In this document: piece by piece, positions 1 through 6,224 of the stretch
How positions within the stretch are numbered: position 1 is the first letter of the stretch
Layout of the letters: the number at the start of each line of letters is the position of its first letter
Assembly: GCA_023436525.1 (NCBI GenBank)
Contig: JAEZIW010000220.1
Span: 1 to 10,214, forward strand
Length of the DNA: 10,214 bases
Direction: 5' to 3'
Source of the DNA: Bacillota bacterium
Lineage (GTDB): Bacteria; Bacillota; Clostridia; Christensenellales; SZUA-584
Made by a program: the position numbers and the translations under genes
The notes under the pieces: model-generated
Databases searched by the model: none
What the model saw: only the letters and a program-made list of their open reading frames with translations
What the model was told of the DNA's origin: nothing

Positions 1-1
1 G

Positions 2-901
2 ATACTGGCCGAGCTGTATAAGCGCCTAAAAAAAATAGATATCGATGCCGTGCTTGATACCAATTATATTTCTGAATTGATCAAAGACAGCCATCTTTCT
101 CCTTTTCGCACCACCGGTTATACCGAAAGGCCGGACACGGTGATTGCACGGCTGCTTGAAGGCCGAATCGCGCTGATTGTGGATGGAAGTCCGTCCGTCT
201 TGACGATACCGTTTCTTTTCGTTGAGAACTTTCAAAGCAGCGAAGACTATTACATGAACTTTTATTACGCGTCGTTCTCAAGATTTCTGCGGATTTTCGG
301 ATTTTTCCTGACATTGGTTGTCCCGGGGCTTTTCATTGCGATAGTGGCTTACCACCAAGAAATGCTGCCAACCCAGCTGCTGCTCAATATCACCGTGGAG
401 CGGCAAGGCGCGCCGTTGCCGGCTTCCGTCGAGGCATTTGTGATGCTGATCATTTTTGATATCCTGCGGGAAACGGGTGTGAGGATGCCGTCCAACATCG
501 GCCAGGCACTCAGCATCGTGGGGGCTCTTGTGATCGGCCAGTCGGCTGTTGAGGCCAAGATGGTCGCCGCGCCGATGATCATCGTCGTAGCGCTCACCGG
601 CATAACGAACCTTCTGGTGCCGAGGCTCAGCGGCCCTGTGATATACATCCGGTATCTTTTTCTTTTCGCCGCATCACTATTCGGCTTTTACGGGTTGGCC
701 CTCGCAATGGTGGCTGTGGTTATTCATCTGCTTAATTTGCGCTCCTTCGGCATCCCGCAAATCAGCGCGGCGGGCAGCTTGCGTTTTCAGGAGGTTAAAG
801 ATACGGTTTTCCGCGCACCCTGGTTTAAAATGCTGCAGCGAAGGCCAAAAAGTCTCACAAAGAATAGAACGCGTTTGAAAACAGGCGGTGATACAATGTG
901 A
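2..901 (+). CDS. Spore germination receptor subunit A (GerA/GerKA family), 5'-truncated
   Basis: This is the C-terminal 299 residues of a GerA-family germinant-receptor A subunit, an inner spore membrane protein that forms a nutrient receptor with the B and C subunits. The reading frame is open to the window edge, so the true start lies upstream. The visible part begins in the soluble domain. A family-typical stretch, TERPDTVIARLLEGRIALIVDG, followed by a QSSEDYY motif, leads into the membrane domain. Hydrophobic segments lie at about residues 93-117, 141-160, 169-206 (probably two) and 216-243, followed by a basic cytoplasmic tail. Full family members are about 480-550 residues, so roughly the first 40 percent is missing. 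The stop TGA overlaps the GTG start of the next gene by 4 nt, which indicates translational coupling. The family call is secure. The specific germinant cannot be told. Confidence 0.95.
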   Translation: MLAELYKRLKKIDIDAVLDTNYISELIKDSHLSPFRTTGYTERPDTVIARLLEGRIALIVDGSPSVLTIPFLFVENFQSSEDYYMNFYYASFSRFLRIFGFFLTLVVPGLFIAIVAYHQEMLPTQLLLNITVERQGAPLPASVEAFVMLIIFDILRETGVRMPSNIGQALSIVGALVIGQSAVEAKMVAAPMIIVVALTGITNLLVPRLSGPVIYIRYLFLFAASLFGFYGLALAMVAVVIHLLNLRSFGIPQISAAGSLRFQEVKDTVFRAPWFKMLQRRPKSLTKNRTRLKTGGDTM

Positions 902-2034
902 TAAAGAAAGCCTTGATATTGGCAATGGTCATTGTGCTGCCCCTTTTCGGCGGATGCTGGAATTATCGCGGCCTCGATAAATTGTCCATTGTATCCGGTT
1001 TTGCGATCGATAAAGACAACAAAACCGGCTTATATGATTTGTCATTTCAAATTGTTGATCTGTCCGGAAACGTCAACATTGAGGGGATAAGAGCAAAGAT
1101 TTTAAAATCTGAAGGTAAAACGCTTTTCGATGCGTGCAGAAATGCAAAGAAAGCCGTCGTCGGTAAGCTTTACTTTGGACAGACGCAGCTTGTCGTCATC
1201 AGCGAAGATATAGCGCGAGAAGAAAACCTTCGAGACGTGATCGATTTGATGCTTCATGATTCTGAAATGCGCGAGACGATGAAAATTGTTATCTCCACCG
1301 AAAAAACAGCAGCGGAAATTCTGAAATATGAAACACTTGTGGGAGCGGTCACTGCTTTTGACATCAATAAATATATTCAGGAAGACAATAGAATCACAGC
1401 GTCAACATCATACAAACAACTTTACGAGGTTTACAACGTACTCGAAACAGATGGTATAGAATTAACGCTGCCTGCCATTTGTAATGTTGACAACGACGGC
1501 GAATATATCGCCAAACTCTGCGGCACAGCTGTCTATAAAGGGCAAAGACTGGTGGGCTACTTAGACCCTGTTGAGTCTAAGTATTTCCTGTTTACCGTTA
1601 ACAAGGTGGAAGGCGGTTTGTTAACCTTCCCCGCCGACGGCGAAAATAAAGACAATGCGACGCTTGAAATCGTTAAAAGCAACACAGGCCGTTCGTTTTC
1701 TTATGAGAATGGAAAGCTTGTGATAAAGCTGGACGTTGATGCGGATGTGTTTTTGATGGAGTGTGAAAATTCCGTAAACATGTTGGACCAAAAGCAGGTT
1801 AAAGAGCTTGAAGCCCTTGCTGCTAAAACACTTGCACAAAGAATGATAAATACGATTCAAGTCGTACAATCAAAGTATGGATCCGATATATTCGGTTTTG
1901 GCAGCCTGATCCATAAAACGAACAATAGCCTTTGGGAAAGCCTGCGTGATGATTGGGATACGACATTTAAATCGCTGGAGGTTCAGGTTGACGCAAAGAT
2001 CAACATTATTAACTCCTCATTGATCAAAGAATGA
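898..2034 (+). CDS. Spore germination receptor subunit C (GerAC family lipoprotein)
   Basis: This 378-residue protein matches the Ger(x)C family, the lipoprotein subunit of the germinant receptor, which sits on the outer face of the inner spore membrane. The N-terminus is a lipoprotein signal: two Lys, a hydrophobic core, then a lipobox FGGC with the modified Cys at residue 20. It is followed by WNYRGLDKLSIVSGFAID, the hallmark start of GerC proteins (C-W-[DN]-x-R-E-L/I pattern). The length fits the family (about 350-400). The start is GTG at 898, inside the end of the A gene (GTGA overlap), with a GGCGGTGA purine-rich stretch about 6-10 nt upstream as the ribosome site. The C-terminal half is of mixed composition, as expected for domain 3 of GerBC. 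The gene comes before the B subunit here, whereas classical operons are A-B-C. Confidence 0.95.
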   Translation: MIKKALILAMVIVLPLFGGCWNYRGLDKLSIVSGFAIDKDNKTGLYDLSFQIVDLSGNVNIEGIRAKILKSEGKTLFDACRNAKKAVVGKLYFGQTQLVVISEDIAREENLRDVIDLMLHDSEMRETMKIVISTEKTAAEILKYETLVGAVTAFDINKYIQEDNRITASTSYKQLYEVYNVLETDGIELTLPAICNVDNDGEYIAKLCGTAVYKGQRLVGYLDPVESKYFLFTVNKVEGGLLTFPADGENKDNATLEIVKSNTGRSFSYENGKLVIKLDVDADVFLMECENSVNMLDQKQVKELEALAAKTLAQRMINTIQVVQSKYGSDIFGFGSLIHKTNNSLWESLRDDWDTTFKSLEVQVDAKINIINSSLIKE

Positions 2035-2047
2035 AAGAAGGGGCGCC

Positions 2048-2263
2048 ATGCTCATCAGTATTGTGCTGGTCGTTTTTCTCGGAATTGTGTTGCTGGACTA
2101 TATTCCGGGGCGGAAAGGCCGTAAAACCAAAGAAAATGTGTTTAACGCAACGGTACTGGCTATCAGTTTTATAATCTTGCTGCTCTATAGTTTGGACATT
2201 ACACTGCCCAATCCCACAAAAGCTATTGAAAGCATTGTTAGATTGATTACACCTATAGAATAA
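2048..2263 (+). CDS. Small two-helix membrane protein, germinant receptor D-subunit-like
   Basis: This 71-residue protein has a hydrophobic helix at residues 2-18, a basic loop (GRKGRKTK, about 22-29) and a second hydrophobic helix at about 33-51, ending in a short polar tail. Many Bacillus and Clostridia germinant-receptor operons carry a small D gene whose product has about 75 residues and two membrane helices and modulates receptor activity. Size, topology and position inside the operon all fit that class, but the sequence itself is too short to confirm homology by eye. An AAGAAGGGG ribosome site precedes the ATG. The gene lies 13 nt after the C gene and 14 nt before the B gene, so it is cotranscribed. 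Alternative: an unrelated small membrane protein of the same operon. Confidence 0.8.
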   Translation: MLISIVLVVFLGIVLLDYIPGRKGRKTKENVFNATVLAISFIILLLYSLDITLPNPTKAIESIVRLITPIE

Positions 2264-2277
2264 AAAGGAGAAACGCT

Positions 2278-3372
2278 GTGAAAAAAGAAATGATATCCAT
2301 GCCGCAAGCGTTTTGTATCATTGCCGTTTTTATTTGGGGCAGCAGTGTTGTGATGGCCGGCAATACCGATGTCGTTCAGGATTCCTGGATCTCTCTTCTG
2401 CTTGCCATTGCATTCGCTGTGCCCCTTCTTCTTATCTACGCACGCGTGATGCGTCTTTATCCCGAAAAGAATATATTTGAAATTCTGCAGCTTGTTTTCG
2501 GAAAAATCGCAGGCGGCTTGCTGATAGCATTAATCAGCTGGTATTCGCTTCATCTGTGCGCTATCGTCCTGAACAATTTCTCACAGTTTATAGAGATTGT
2601 TGCGATGCCGGAAACACCCCAGCTGCCGCTGATGATTATCATGCTTGCGGTTACCACTTATCTGGCGATGAGCGGATCAGAAGCTCTGGGGAAATGGTCG
2701 GTTATATCTTTGCCTATTATTCTGACTGTCGTTATTTTAACGATCGTATTGGCGCTGCCGCATATGGATTTTTCCAACATACTGCCCATATTCGAACACA
2801 AATTTTCGCAAATCGCCGACGATTCGTTTAAATTGTTTTCTTTTCCTTTCGCAGAGACCGTACTTTTTCTGGGCATTGCGGATAGTATAAAAAAGCAGAC
2901 AAACCCTTATAAACTGTATGTCTATGCGTCCTGCTTTGCAGGCTTCATCCTTCTTCTTGTAATGCTGCGTAACATCGAGTTGCTCGGTGAGCTTACCAAA
3001 ATCGAGTATTTCTCCTCGTATGTTGCCGCACGTATTATAGATGTTGGAGACTTTCTCACACGCATTGAGGGAACCATATCGATGAACTTTATCATAACCG
3101 GCGTCACCAAAACTACGCTTTGTCTGCTTGTCGCCGCCAAAGGTATTGCCCATTTGTTTGGTATCTCCAATTACAGGCAGATATTAATCCCTGTATCGGC
3201 GCTGTCGCTGGCACTGAGCATCACGCTTTACAACAGTGCCATGCAAATGTTTGGGTTCTTTGGCGCTTATCCCTACTACGCTATGCCGTTTCAGGTATTC
3301 ATTCCCGTTGCCCTCTGGCTGATTGCCGAGATGAAAACAAAAAGACAAAAAAAACTGGCAGCAGGCCGTTGA
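2278..3372 (+). CDS. Spore germination receptor subunit B (GerAB/endospore germination permease)
   Basis: This 364-residue, highly hydrophobic protein has about ten predicted membrane helices, as in the GerAB family of the APC (amino acid-polyamine-organocation) superfamily. This subunit is thought to bind or pass the germinant. The N-terminus, with MISMPQAFCIIAVFIWGSSV in the first helix, is typical of the family (a polar start, then Q-x-x and a G-S pair in TM1). The pattern continues with VVQDSWISLLLAIAFAVPLL in TM2. Length is normal. The start is GTG at 2278, with AAAAGGAGA at 2264-2272 as ribosome site. The protein ends with a Lys-rich tail whose codons also supply the A-run and half of a transcription terminator for the facing gene. 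This is the last gene of the receptor operon. Confidence 0.95.
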   Translation: MKKEMISMPQAFCIIAVFIWGSSVVMAGNTDVVQDSWISLLLAIAFAVPLLLIYARVMRLYPEKNIFEILQLVFGKIAGGLLIALISWYSLHLCAIVLNNFSQFIEIVAMPETPQLPLMIIMLAVTTYLAMSGSEALGKWSVISLPIILTVVILTIVLALPHMDFSNILPIFEHKFSQIADDSFKLFSFPFAETVLFLGIADSIKKQTNPYKLYVYASCFAGFILLLVMLRNIELLGELTKIEYFSSYVAARIIDVGDFLTRIEGTISMNFIITGVTKTTLCLLVAAKGIAHLFGISNYRQILIPVSALSLALSITLYNSAMQMFGFFGAYPYYAMPFQVFIPVALWLIAEMKTKRQKKLAAGR

Positions 3373-3387
3373 GGCGCTTGCTGCCAG
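3347..3387 (-). terminator. Rho-independent terminator of the Ohr gene, embedded in the end of the B-subunit gene
   Basis: Arms CTGGCAGCA (3355-3363) and TGCTGCCAG (3379-3387) are perfect complements and extend by three more pairs, one of them G-U. Read on the minus strand, the stem is followed directly by eight T (A-run 3347-3354), which makes a strong intrinsic terminator about 10 nt after the Ohr stop. The 5' arm and A-run are also the last codons of the B-subunit gene. On the plus strand the stem is followed only by a loose T-rich stretch (GCTTTATCATTATTTTA), so it may terminate the germination operon less well. Confidence 0.88.
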
Positions 3388-3396
3388 GCTTTATCA

Positions 3397-3819
3397 TTAT
3401 TTTACTTGTGCCGTCACATTGATTTCGATATTGCCGCGTGTGGCATTGGAATAAGGGCACACTGTATGCGCTTCTTTAACGATATCCGCGGCGGTTTCTA
3501 GATCGACCCCTTCCATCGTCACAAGAATATCGGCTGCAAGCTGGTACCCACCCGTATCATTTCTGCCGATCCCCACCGTCACCTGAACATCCGGCGGATT
3601 GAGCGTAAGTTTGCGCCCACGCAGCACATGCTGCACCGCGCTGCCAAAGCAGGCCGAATAGCCTGCGGCAAACAACTGCTCCGGGTTTACTCCCTGCGGT
3701 TTGGTGCCGCCCATTTCAGGCGGAGTTGCCATCTCAAAACTTAATGGGCTGCCCTGTACTTTAACCTGACCATCTCGCCCGCCCGTGGACAGAGCCGTCG
3801 TGCTGTACGATATTTTCAT
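3397..3819 (-). CDS. Organic hydroperoxide resistance protein (Ohr/OsmC family)
   Basis: This 140-residue cytoplasmic thiol peroxidase of the Ohr subfamily reduces organic hydroperoxides and is normally recycled by lipoylated proteins. Visible family marks are TGGRDG near the N-terminus (conserved Arg15), NPEQLFAAGYSACF carrying Glu47 and the peroxidatic Cys57, and HTVCPYSNATRGNI with the resolving Cys121. Length is the family norm and all key residues are present. The ATG at 3819 has a perfect AGGAGG site 5-6 nt upstream. The gene lies 17 nt after the unknown 111-residue gene and is probably cotranscribed with it. It ends in a strong terminator. No OhrR-type MarR regulator is adjacent. Confidence 0.96.
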   Translation of the reverse strand: MKISYSTTALSTGGRDGQVKVQGSPLSFEMATPPEMGGTKPQGVNPEQLFAAGYSACFGSAVQHVLRGRKLTLNPPDVQVTVGIGRNDTGGYQLAADILVTMEGVDLETAADIVKEAHTVCPYSNATRGNIEINVTAQVK

Positions 3820-3836
3820 GGTAACCTCCTGTATAA

Positions 3837-4172
3837 TTAAGTGCGGTATGGTGATAGAACACTTGCCACAATACCCGAAAAGTTCTTGGAAGCCCCCCAG
3901 TCAAAACGGAAAAGCCCTTCTCCGCCCCCGCCGCTGACGGAATGAACACGTGTGCGTCCCGTCAGATCGTCAATCACAACGGTCAGCGTCAACCGATTGC
4001 CCGCACGATAATAGTGCTTTTCGTAAACAAGCACCACAAAACCGCCGCCCTGCGGCGCAGGCACCCCGTAATGATCGATGCGTTCTCCGGTAATGCTTCC
4101 TCTCACCACCGCATCGTCTATCACGTTGATGGTGCTTGGAACATCCAGCGAAACAAAGAAAGTATCTTCCAC
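3837..4172 (-). CDS. Conserved-looking protein of unknown function (possibly DUF6054-like)
   Basis: This 111-residue soluble protein has no signal peptide or membrane helix. It is rich in alternating hydrophobic residues that suggest beta structure, and it has a central YYRAGNRLTLTVVI stretch followed by SVSGGGGEGLFRFDWG. This layout recalls the Firmicute DUF6054 family as I remember it (GGNR-x-S/T-L, then a G-rich SGGG turn), but I cannot confirm it. The start is GTG at 4172, chosen because GGAGG lies 6 nt before it on the minus strand. A promoter with an extended -10 lies about 40 nt further upstream, and the Ohr gene follows after 17 nt. The pairing suggests a shared stress-response transcript but gives no function. 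Confidence 0.8.
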   Translation of the reverse strand: MEDTFFVSLDVPSTINVIDDAVVRGSITGERIDHYGVPAPQGGGFVVLVYEKHYYRAGNRLTLTVVIDDLTGRTRVHSVSGGGGEGLFRFDWGASKNFSGIVASVLSPYRT

Positions 4173-4211
4173 TAAAACCTCCGGCTTGCAGCATCATTGT
4201 GTATTGATTGC

Positions 4212-4241
4212 ATTATATCACAACATCGCAAATTTCTCCAA
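4212..4241 (-). promoter_or_regulatory. Promoter for the unknown gene-Ohr transcript
   Basis: On the minus strand there is a consensus TATAAT at 4217-4212, preceded by TGA (4220-4218), giving an extended -10 (TGATATAAT). A partial -35 TTGGAG lies at 4241-4236 with an 18-nt spacer. The predicted transcript starts about 35 nt before the GTG of the 111-residue gene. The promoter lies just after the stop of the upstream module gene (4251), and I see no terminator in between, so read-through from the module is possible. Confidence 0.7.
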
Positions 4242-4250
4242 CAAGAGCTT

Positions 4251-4475
4251 TTATTCTGTTGCGTCCTCCTTATAGCCAATCAGCATCTGCGCTTCGGCTT
4301 TTGATATCTGTTCGCATTTCCCCATGCTCTCGCCGTCCGTCTCATGCAGAGCGTCGGCAACAATTTGGTTTCTGTCCACCGTCCACTCTCCTGTCGCGCT
4401 GTCAAAAATGTATGTGGTTTTGCCGTCGTTTTTCGCCACCGTATCAATGTCAATCAGTTTGTAATATACCGTCAT
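4251..4475 (-). CDS. Small acidic protein of unknown function (74 aa)
   Basis: The protein begins MTVYYKLIDIDTVAKNDGKT, followed by a short beta-like stretch (TYIFDSATGEWTVD) and an acidic C-terminal helix (KCEQISKAEAQMLIGY). No membrane helix is seen. A longer open frame exists back to 4604, but that part overlaps the end of the preceding gene and lacks a ribosome site. The ATG at 4475 has an AAAGGGA stretch at suitable distance. The C-terminal 'IS..EA..LI' ending is common in small hypothetical Firmicute proteins, but I do not recognise a named family. It is the last gene of the leftward phage-like module and lies 70 nt after the HTH gene. Confidence 0.65.
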   Translation of the reverse strand: MTVYYKLIDIDTVAKNDGKTTYIFDSATGEWTVDRNQIVADALHETDGESMGKCEQISKAEAQMLIGYKEDATE

Positions 4476-4545
4476 TGTTATTCCCTTTGCCTTTTTTCTG
4501 TTAGTGTGCCCTGAGCATGGCTTTTCATGCATAAGCCCATTGGAC

Positions 4546-5031
4546 TCATCGACAGGCCGCATGTTCAAGCATCGGCTGCGCACCGCTTTGTCGAACGCGC
4601 TCAATTTTGTTAAGAGCCGAAACCCTCAAACGTCCGCATGTGGCCACCGAGCAATAAAGCCGCTGAGCTGCCGCTTCAACGCTGCGCGCCTCAAAATAGC
4701 GCAGCCGCACGTAGCCCGCTTCGGGTGCGGTCAGCCCTGCGTTTTCCACCGTGTTCTCAATCATAGCCAGCGTTCGCCGCTCTTCCATCAATCTTTTCTC
4801 AATGCTGAGCATTTCGGCGTGGAAGTGATCTGCCGCAATCACAGCCGCGCGTTCCACTGGGCTGCTGACGCATCGGTGCCTGCCTTGGGCTTTCACAAAA
4901 CCGTCGGTTGAAGGCAGACTCACCAAGCTGTGCTCGTAGGCCTGCCGTGCCGCCGACAAATCGAGCATCAGCCGCCCGATGCTGCGTGTTGCATACCAGT
5001 AATCTTTCAAATATCTTTCCGTCTCTTTCAT
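4546..5031 (-). CDS. Phage-type regulator with sigma-region-4-like HTH (DUF1492/RinA/ArpU-like)
   Basis: This 161-residue protein has a helical, probably coiled-coil N-terminal half (residues 1-95) and a C-terminal helix-turn-helix at about 107-143. The HTH reads YVRLRYFEARSVEAAAQRLY, then CSVATCGRLRVSALNKI. This is the 'LRY-x-E-x-x-S-x-x-x-x-A-x-x-L' pattern of sigma-70 region 4 and of phage late-gene activators such as RinA, ArpU and DUF1492 proteins. A central SSPVERAAVIAAD stretch matches the linker style of DUF1492. The likely role is transcriptional control of module or late genes, which is inferred from family resemblance. The ATG at 5031 is preceded by GAGGGGG at 7-8 nt. It starts 16 nt after the zinc-finger-like gene. 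Confidence 0.68.
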   Translation of the reverse strand: MKETERYLKDYWYATRSIGRLMLDLSAARQAYEHSLVSLPSTDGFVKAQGRHRCVSSPVERAAVIAADHFHAEMLSIEKRLMEERRTLAMIENTVENAGLTAPEAGYVRLRYFEARSVEAAAQRLYCSVATCGRLRVSALNKIERVRQSGAQPMLEHAACR

Positions 5032-5047
5032 AATCGTACCCCCTCAT

Positions 5048-5254
5048 TCAGAGCCAATAATCAGGCCCGGCCACGCATTTTTTAGACAGTGACTCAAACT
5101 CGTGCCATGCGAACCGTTCCGCACATTCGTTACAGATGAATTTGCCGTCGTAAACGTAGCAGACACAGCCTTGGCGTATCAAGCTGCCACAGTCATGGCA
5201 CTGGCCCACGGCAGGTGCTTCATCCGCTTCACCGCGAAATCTGTCATCATCCAT
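5048..5254 (-). CDS. Small Cys-rich zinc-finger-like protein
   Basis: This 68-residue protein has a CxxC pair (QCHDCGS, residues 19 and 22), a middle CVC, and a second CxxC pair (FICNECAERF), separated by a beta-turn style YVYDGKF. This is the layout of a treble-clef or zinc-ribbon fold. The C-terminal part is aromatic (WHEFESLSKK, ending PDYWL). The ATG at 5254 is chosen over the upstream in-frame codon at 5299 because GGGGAGG lies about 9 nt before it and because it then overlaps the stop of the preceding gene by 8 nt (ATGGATGA), typical of translational coupling. Small Cys-rich proteins like this are common in phage early regions. Function is unknown. Confidence 0.72.
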   Translation of the reverse strand: MDDDRFRGEADEAPAVGQCHDCGSLIRQGCVCYVYDGKFICNECAERFAWHEFESLSKKCVAGPDYWL

Positions 5255-5438
5255 TTTTCGCCGCCTCCCCGCCTTGAAGCAGCATATCATCCGCCTCACG
5301 CAGCGCCAGTTCTGTCAGCACCAATGCGGCGGCAGCCAGTCGTGTATCCTTTGTTTTTTGATACGCGTCCTTCGTCAGTTTTATCGCCTGAGCCAGCGCG
5401 GCCAGCTCAAACGCTGAGGTCATTTCTTTTTCGCGCAT
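5247..5438 (-). CDS. Small helical protein of unknown function (63 aa)
   Basis: This 63-residue protein, starting MREKEMTSAFELAALAQAIK, is almost wholly alpha-helical by composition (Ala, Leu, Glu, Lys), with a second Ala/Leu-rich helix (RLAAAALVLTELALREADDM). The ATG at 5438 has AGAGG 8 nt upstream. The frame is open further, to a GTG at 5480, but no ribosome site serves it. It overlaps the end of the HTH gene by 32 nt and the start of the zinc-finger-like gene by 8 nt, so three genes are interlocked. I do not recognise the family. A small regulatory or binding partner is plausible but unproven. Confidence 0.6.
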   Translation of the reverse strand: MREKEMTSAFELAALAQAIKLTKDAYQKTKDTRLAAAALVLTELALREADDMLLQGGEAAKNG

Positions 5439-5661
5439 ATTGATTGCCTCTTTTCCGTTGCTTTTCCGCATAAAAAACACAAAATATATCGTTCTCTGAA
5501 ATCTTAAGTTCCTTCGCTAAACGCAATGCCACCTCTGGCGAGGGGCAGCACAACCCGCATTCAATGTCCGAATAGTACCCTTGGGAGATACCGATTCGTC
5601 GTGATATCTGTGTTTGTGTTAAGTTGGCCGATTCCCGCAACATTGCCAGCCTGACTCTCAT
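5407..5661 (-). CDS. Cro/CI-type HTH regulator, leftward gene of a divergent pair
   Basis: This 84-residue protein is essentially a single XRE-family helix-turn-helix domain (about residues 5-60). Helix 2 is LTQTQISRRIG, the recognition helix is ISQGYYSDIE, and the domain closes with SPEVALRLAKELKIS. A basic tail follows (KQRKRGNQYARKR). The ATG at 5661 has a GGAGGTGAGTC site just upstream. The promoter has a perfect TTGACA -35 (5719-5714). It faces a second HTH gene across a palindrome-rich operator, as in phage Cro/CI switches, and it heads a run of overlapping small genes. By analogy it may be the Cro-like partner; which of the two represses is not decided by the sequence. Confidence 0.88.
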   Translation of the reverse strand: MRVRLAMLRESANLTQTQISRRIGISQGYYSDIECGLCCPSPEVALRLAKELKISENDIFCVFYAEKQRKRGNQYARKRNDLSV

Positions 5662-5690
5662 GACTCACCTCCATAATAGCTATTGGCTAT

Positions 5691-5719
5691 AATTTAGCCA
5701 AAATCAGACATAATGTCAA
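5691..5719 (-). promoter_or_regulatory. Leftward promoter of the HTH-headed gene cluster
   Basis: On the minus strand there is a perfect -35 TTGACA (5719-5714), a 17-nt spacer and a -10 of TAAATT (5696-5691). Predicted transcription starts near 5684, about 23 nt before the start codon. The -10 lies within the first palindrome (5683-5701), and the second palindrome touches the -35. Confidence 0.75.
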
Positions 5720-5735
5720 TAGCTTTAAGCTATAC

Positions 5736-5764
5736 TATACAAATCTATCGCTTAGGGCTATAAT
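5736..5764 (+). promoter_or_regulatory. Rightward promoter of the second HTH gene
   Basis: The -35 is TATACA (5736-5741, four of six), with a 17-nt spacer and a consensus TATAAT (5759-5764). The -10 falls in the spacer of the third palindrome (CTATCGCT / AGCGATAG), so occupancy of that site would block it. The start codon at 5806 has AAAGGAGG at 5791-5798. Confidence 0.72.
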
Positions 5765-5805
5765 TGCTATAGCGATAGGCTATCACACACAAAGGAGGCA
5801 AACCG

Positions 5806-6177
5806 TTGAACGATCTGCCGAAAAAAATCTGCCAAAGACGAAAGCTTCAGGGTCTCACACAAACACAGCTTTCTGAACGTGTTGGTATCACGCAGGCTTT
5901 TCTCGCCGAGATTGAAAAGGGCCGCAAGCGCCCCTCTCTGGAGGTGCTGGAAAAGCTGTGTGATGCTCTCTCTTGCTCTGCCGATTATCTGCTGGGCATT
6001 ACGCCGTCTCGCCAGTTTTCGGTGCTGCAGGAGTGCGATACGCAGCCGACGCTGTTAAGCCGCGGCATCACGCCTGAGATGCTTGATGAAATCGCCGAGC
6101 GCAACATTGGCCCCGACGAGCTCAGGCTGGCCATTAAGTTGGCGCAAACCTTGAAGGACGAGGGCAGCAAAGACTGA
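5806..6177 (+). CDS. Cro/CI-type HTH regulator, rightward gene of the divergent pair
   Basis: This 123-residue protein has an N-terminal XRE helix-turn-helix (about residues 5-62), with LTQTQLSERVG, then ITQAFLAEIEKGRKRPSLEVL, ending ALSCSADYLLGI. A 60-residue C-terminal tail carries a helical segment (ITPEMLDEIAERNIGPDEL). The tail has no S24/LexA-type peptidase motif, so RecA-driven self-cleavage is not expected. The start is a TTG at 5806, supported by a perfect AAAGGAGG site 7 nt upstream. Its HTH resembles that of the opposing gene in the LTQTQ turn, which suggests both may read related GCTAT half-sites. It is probably the repressor that maintains the switch, with autoregulation through the shared operator. 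Confidence 0.9.
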   Translation: MNDLPKKICQRRKLQGLTQTQLSERVGITQAFLAEIEKGRKRPSLEVLEKLCDALSCSADYLLGITPSRQFSVLQECDTQPTLLSRGITPEMLDEIAERNIGPDELRLAIKLAQTLKDEGSKD

Positions 6178-6224
6178 CCTCTCGATTCATAGTCAGCGAA
6201 CGCAGTGTGTTCATTACGCTCCTT

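Larger units (their letters stand above)
5676..5783. promoter_or_regulatory. Divergent operator region with three palindromes built on GCTAT/ATAGC
   Basis: The intergenic region between the two HTH genes holds at least eight copies of the pentamer GCTAT or its complement ATAGC. They form three dyads: TTGGCTA-5-TAGCCAA (5683-5701), ATAGCTT-1-AAGCTAT (5719-5733) and CTATCGCT-18-AGCGATAG (5745-5752 and 5771-5778). The decamer GGCTATAATT occurs twice, at 5685-5694 and 5756-5765, covering part of the -10 of the leftward promoter and all of the -10 of the rightward promoter. This is the arrangement expected for repressor binding sites that compete with RNA polymerase on both sides. Confidence 0.85.

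Noticed and set aside
2737..3153. 138-codon open frame antisense to the B-subunit gene
   Set aside because: It lies wholly within a clear germination permease gene, has no ribosome site, and its translation is rich in Lys/Arg/Tyr/Cys without any family pattern.
4485..4520. Terminator between the sigma-like gene and the 74-aa gene
   Set aside because: GCATG-GCTTTT-CATGC gives only five pairs and no T-run follows on the minus strand, so it is too weak to call.
4476..4604. Longer N-terminus for the 74-aa gene
   Set aside because: The extension overlaps the end of the preceding gene by 59 nt, lacks a ribosome site and is of random composition. The ATG at 4475 fits better.
4504..4911. 135-codon plus-strand open frame
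   Set aside because: It is antisense to the sigma-region-4-like gene, with no ribosome site and no recognisable domain.
5255..5299. Longer N-terminus for the Cys-rich gene
   Set aside because: The ATG at 5254 has GGGGAGG at proper distance and couples with the stop of the preceding gene. The upstream codon has neither.
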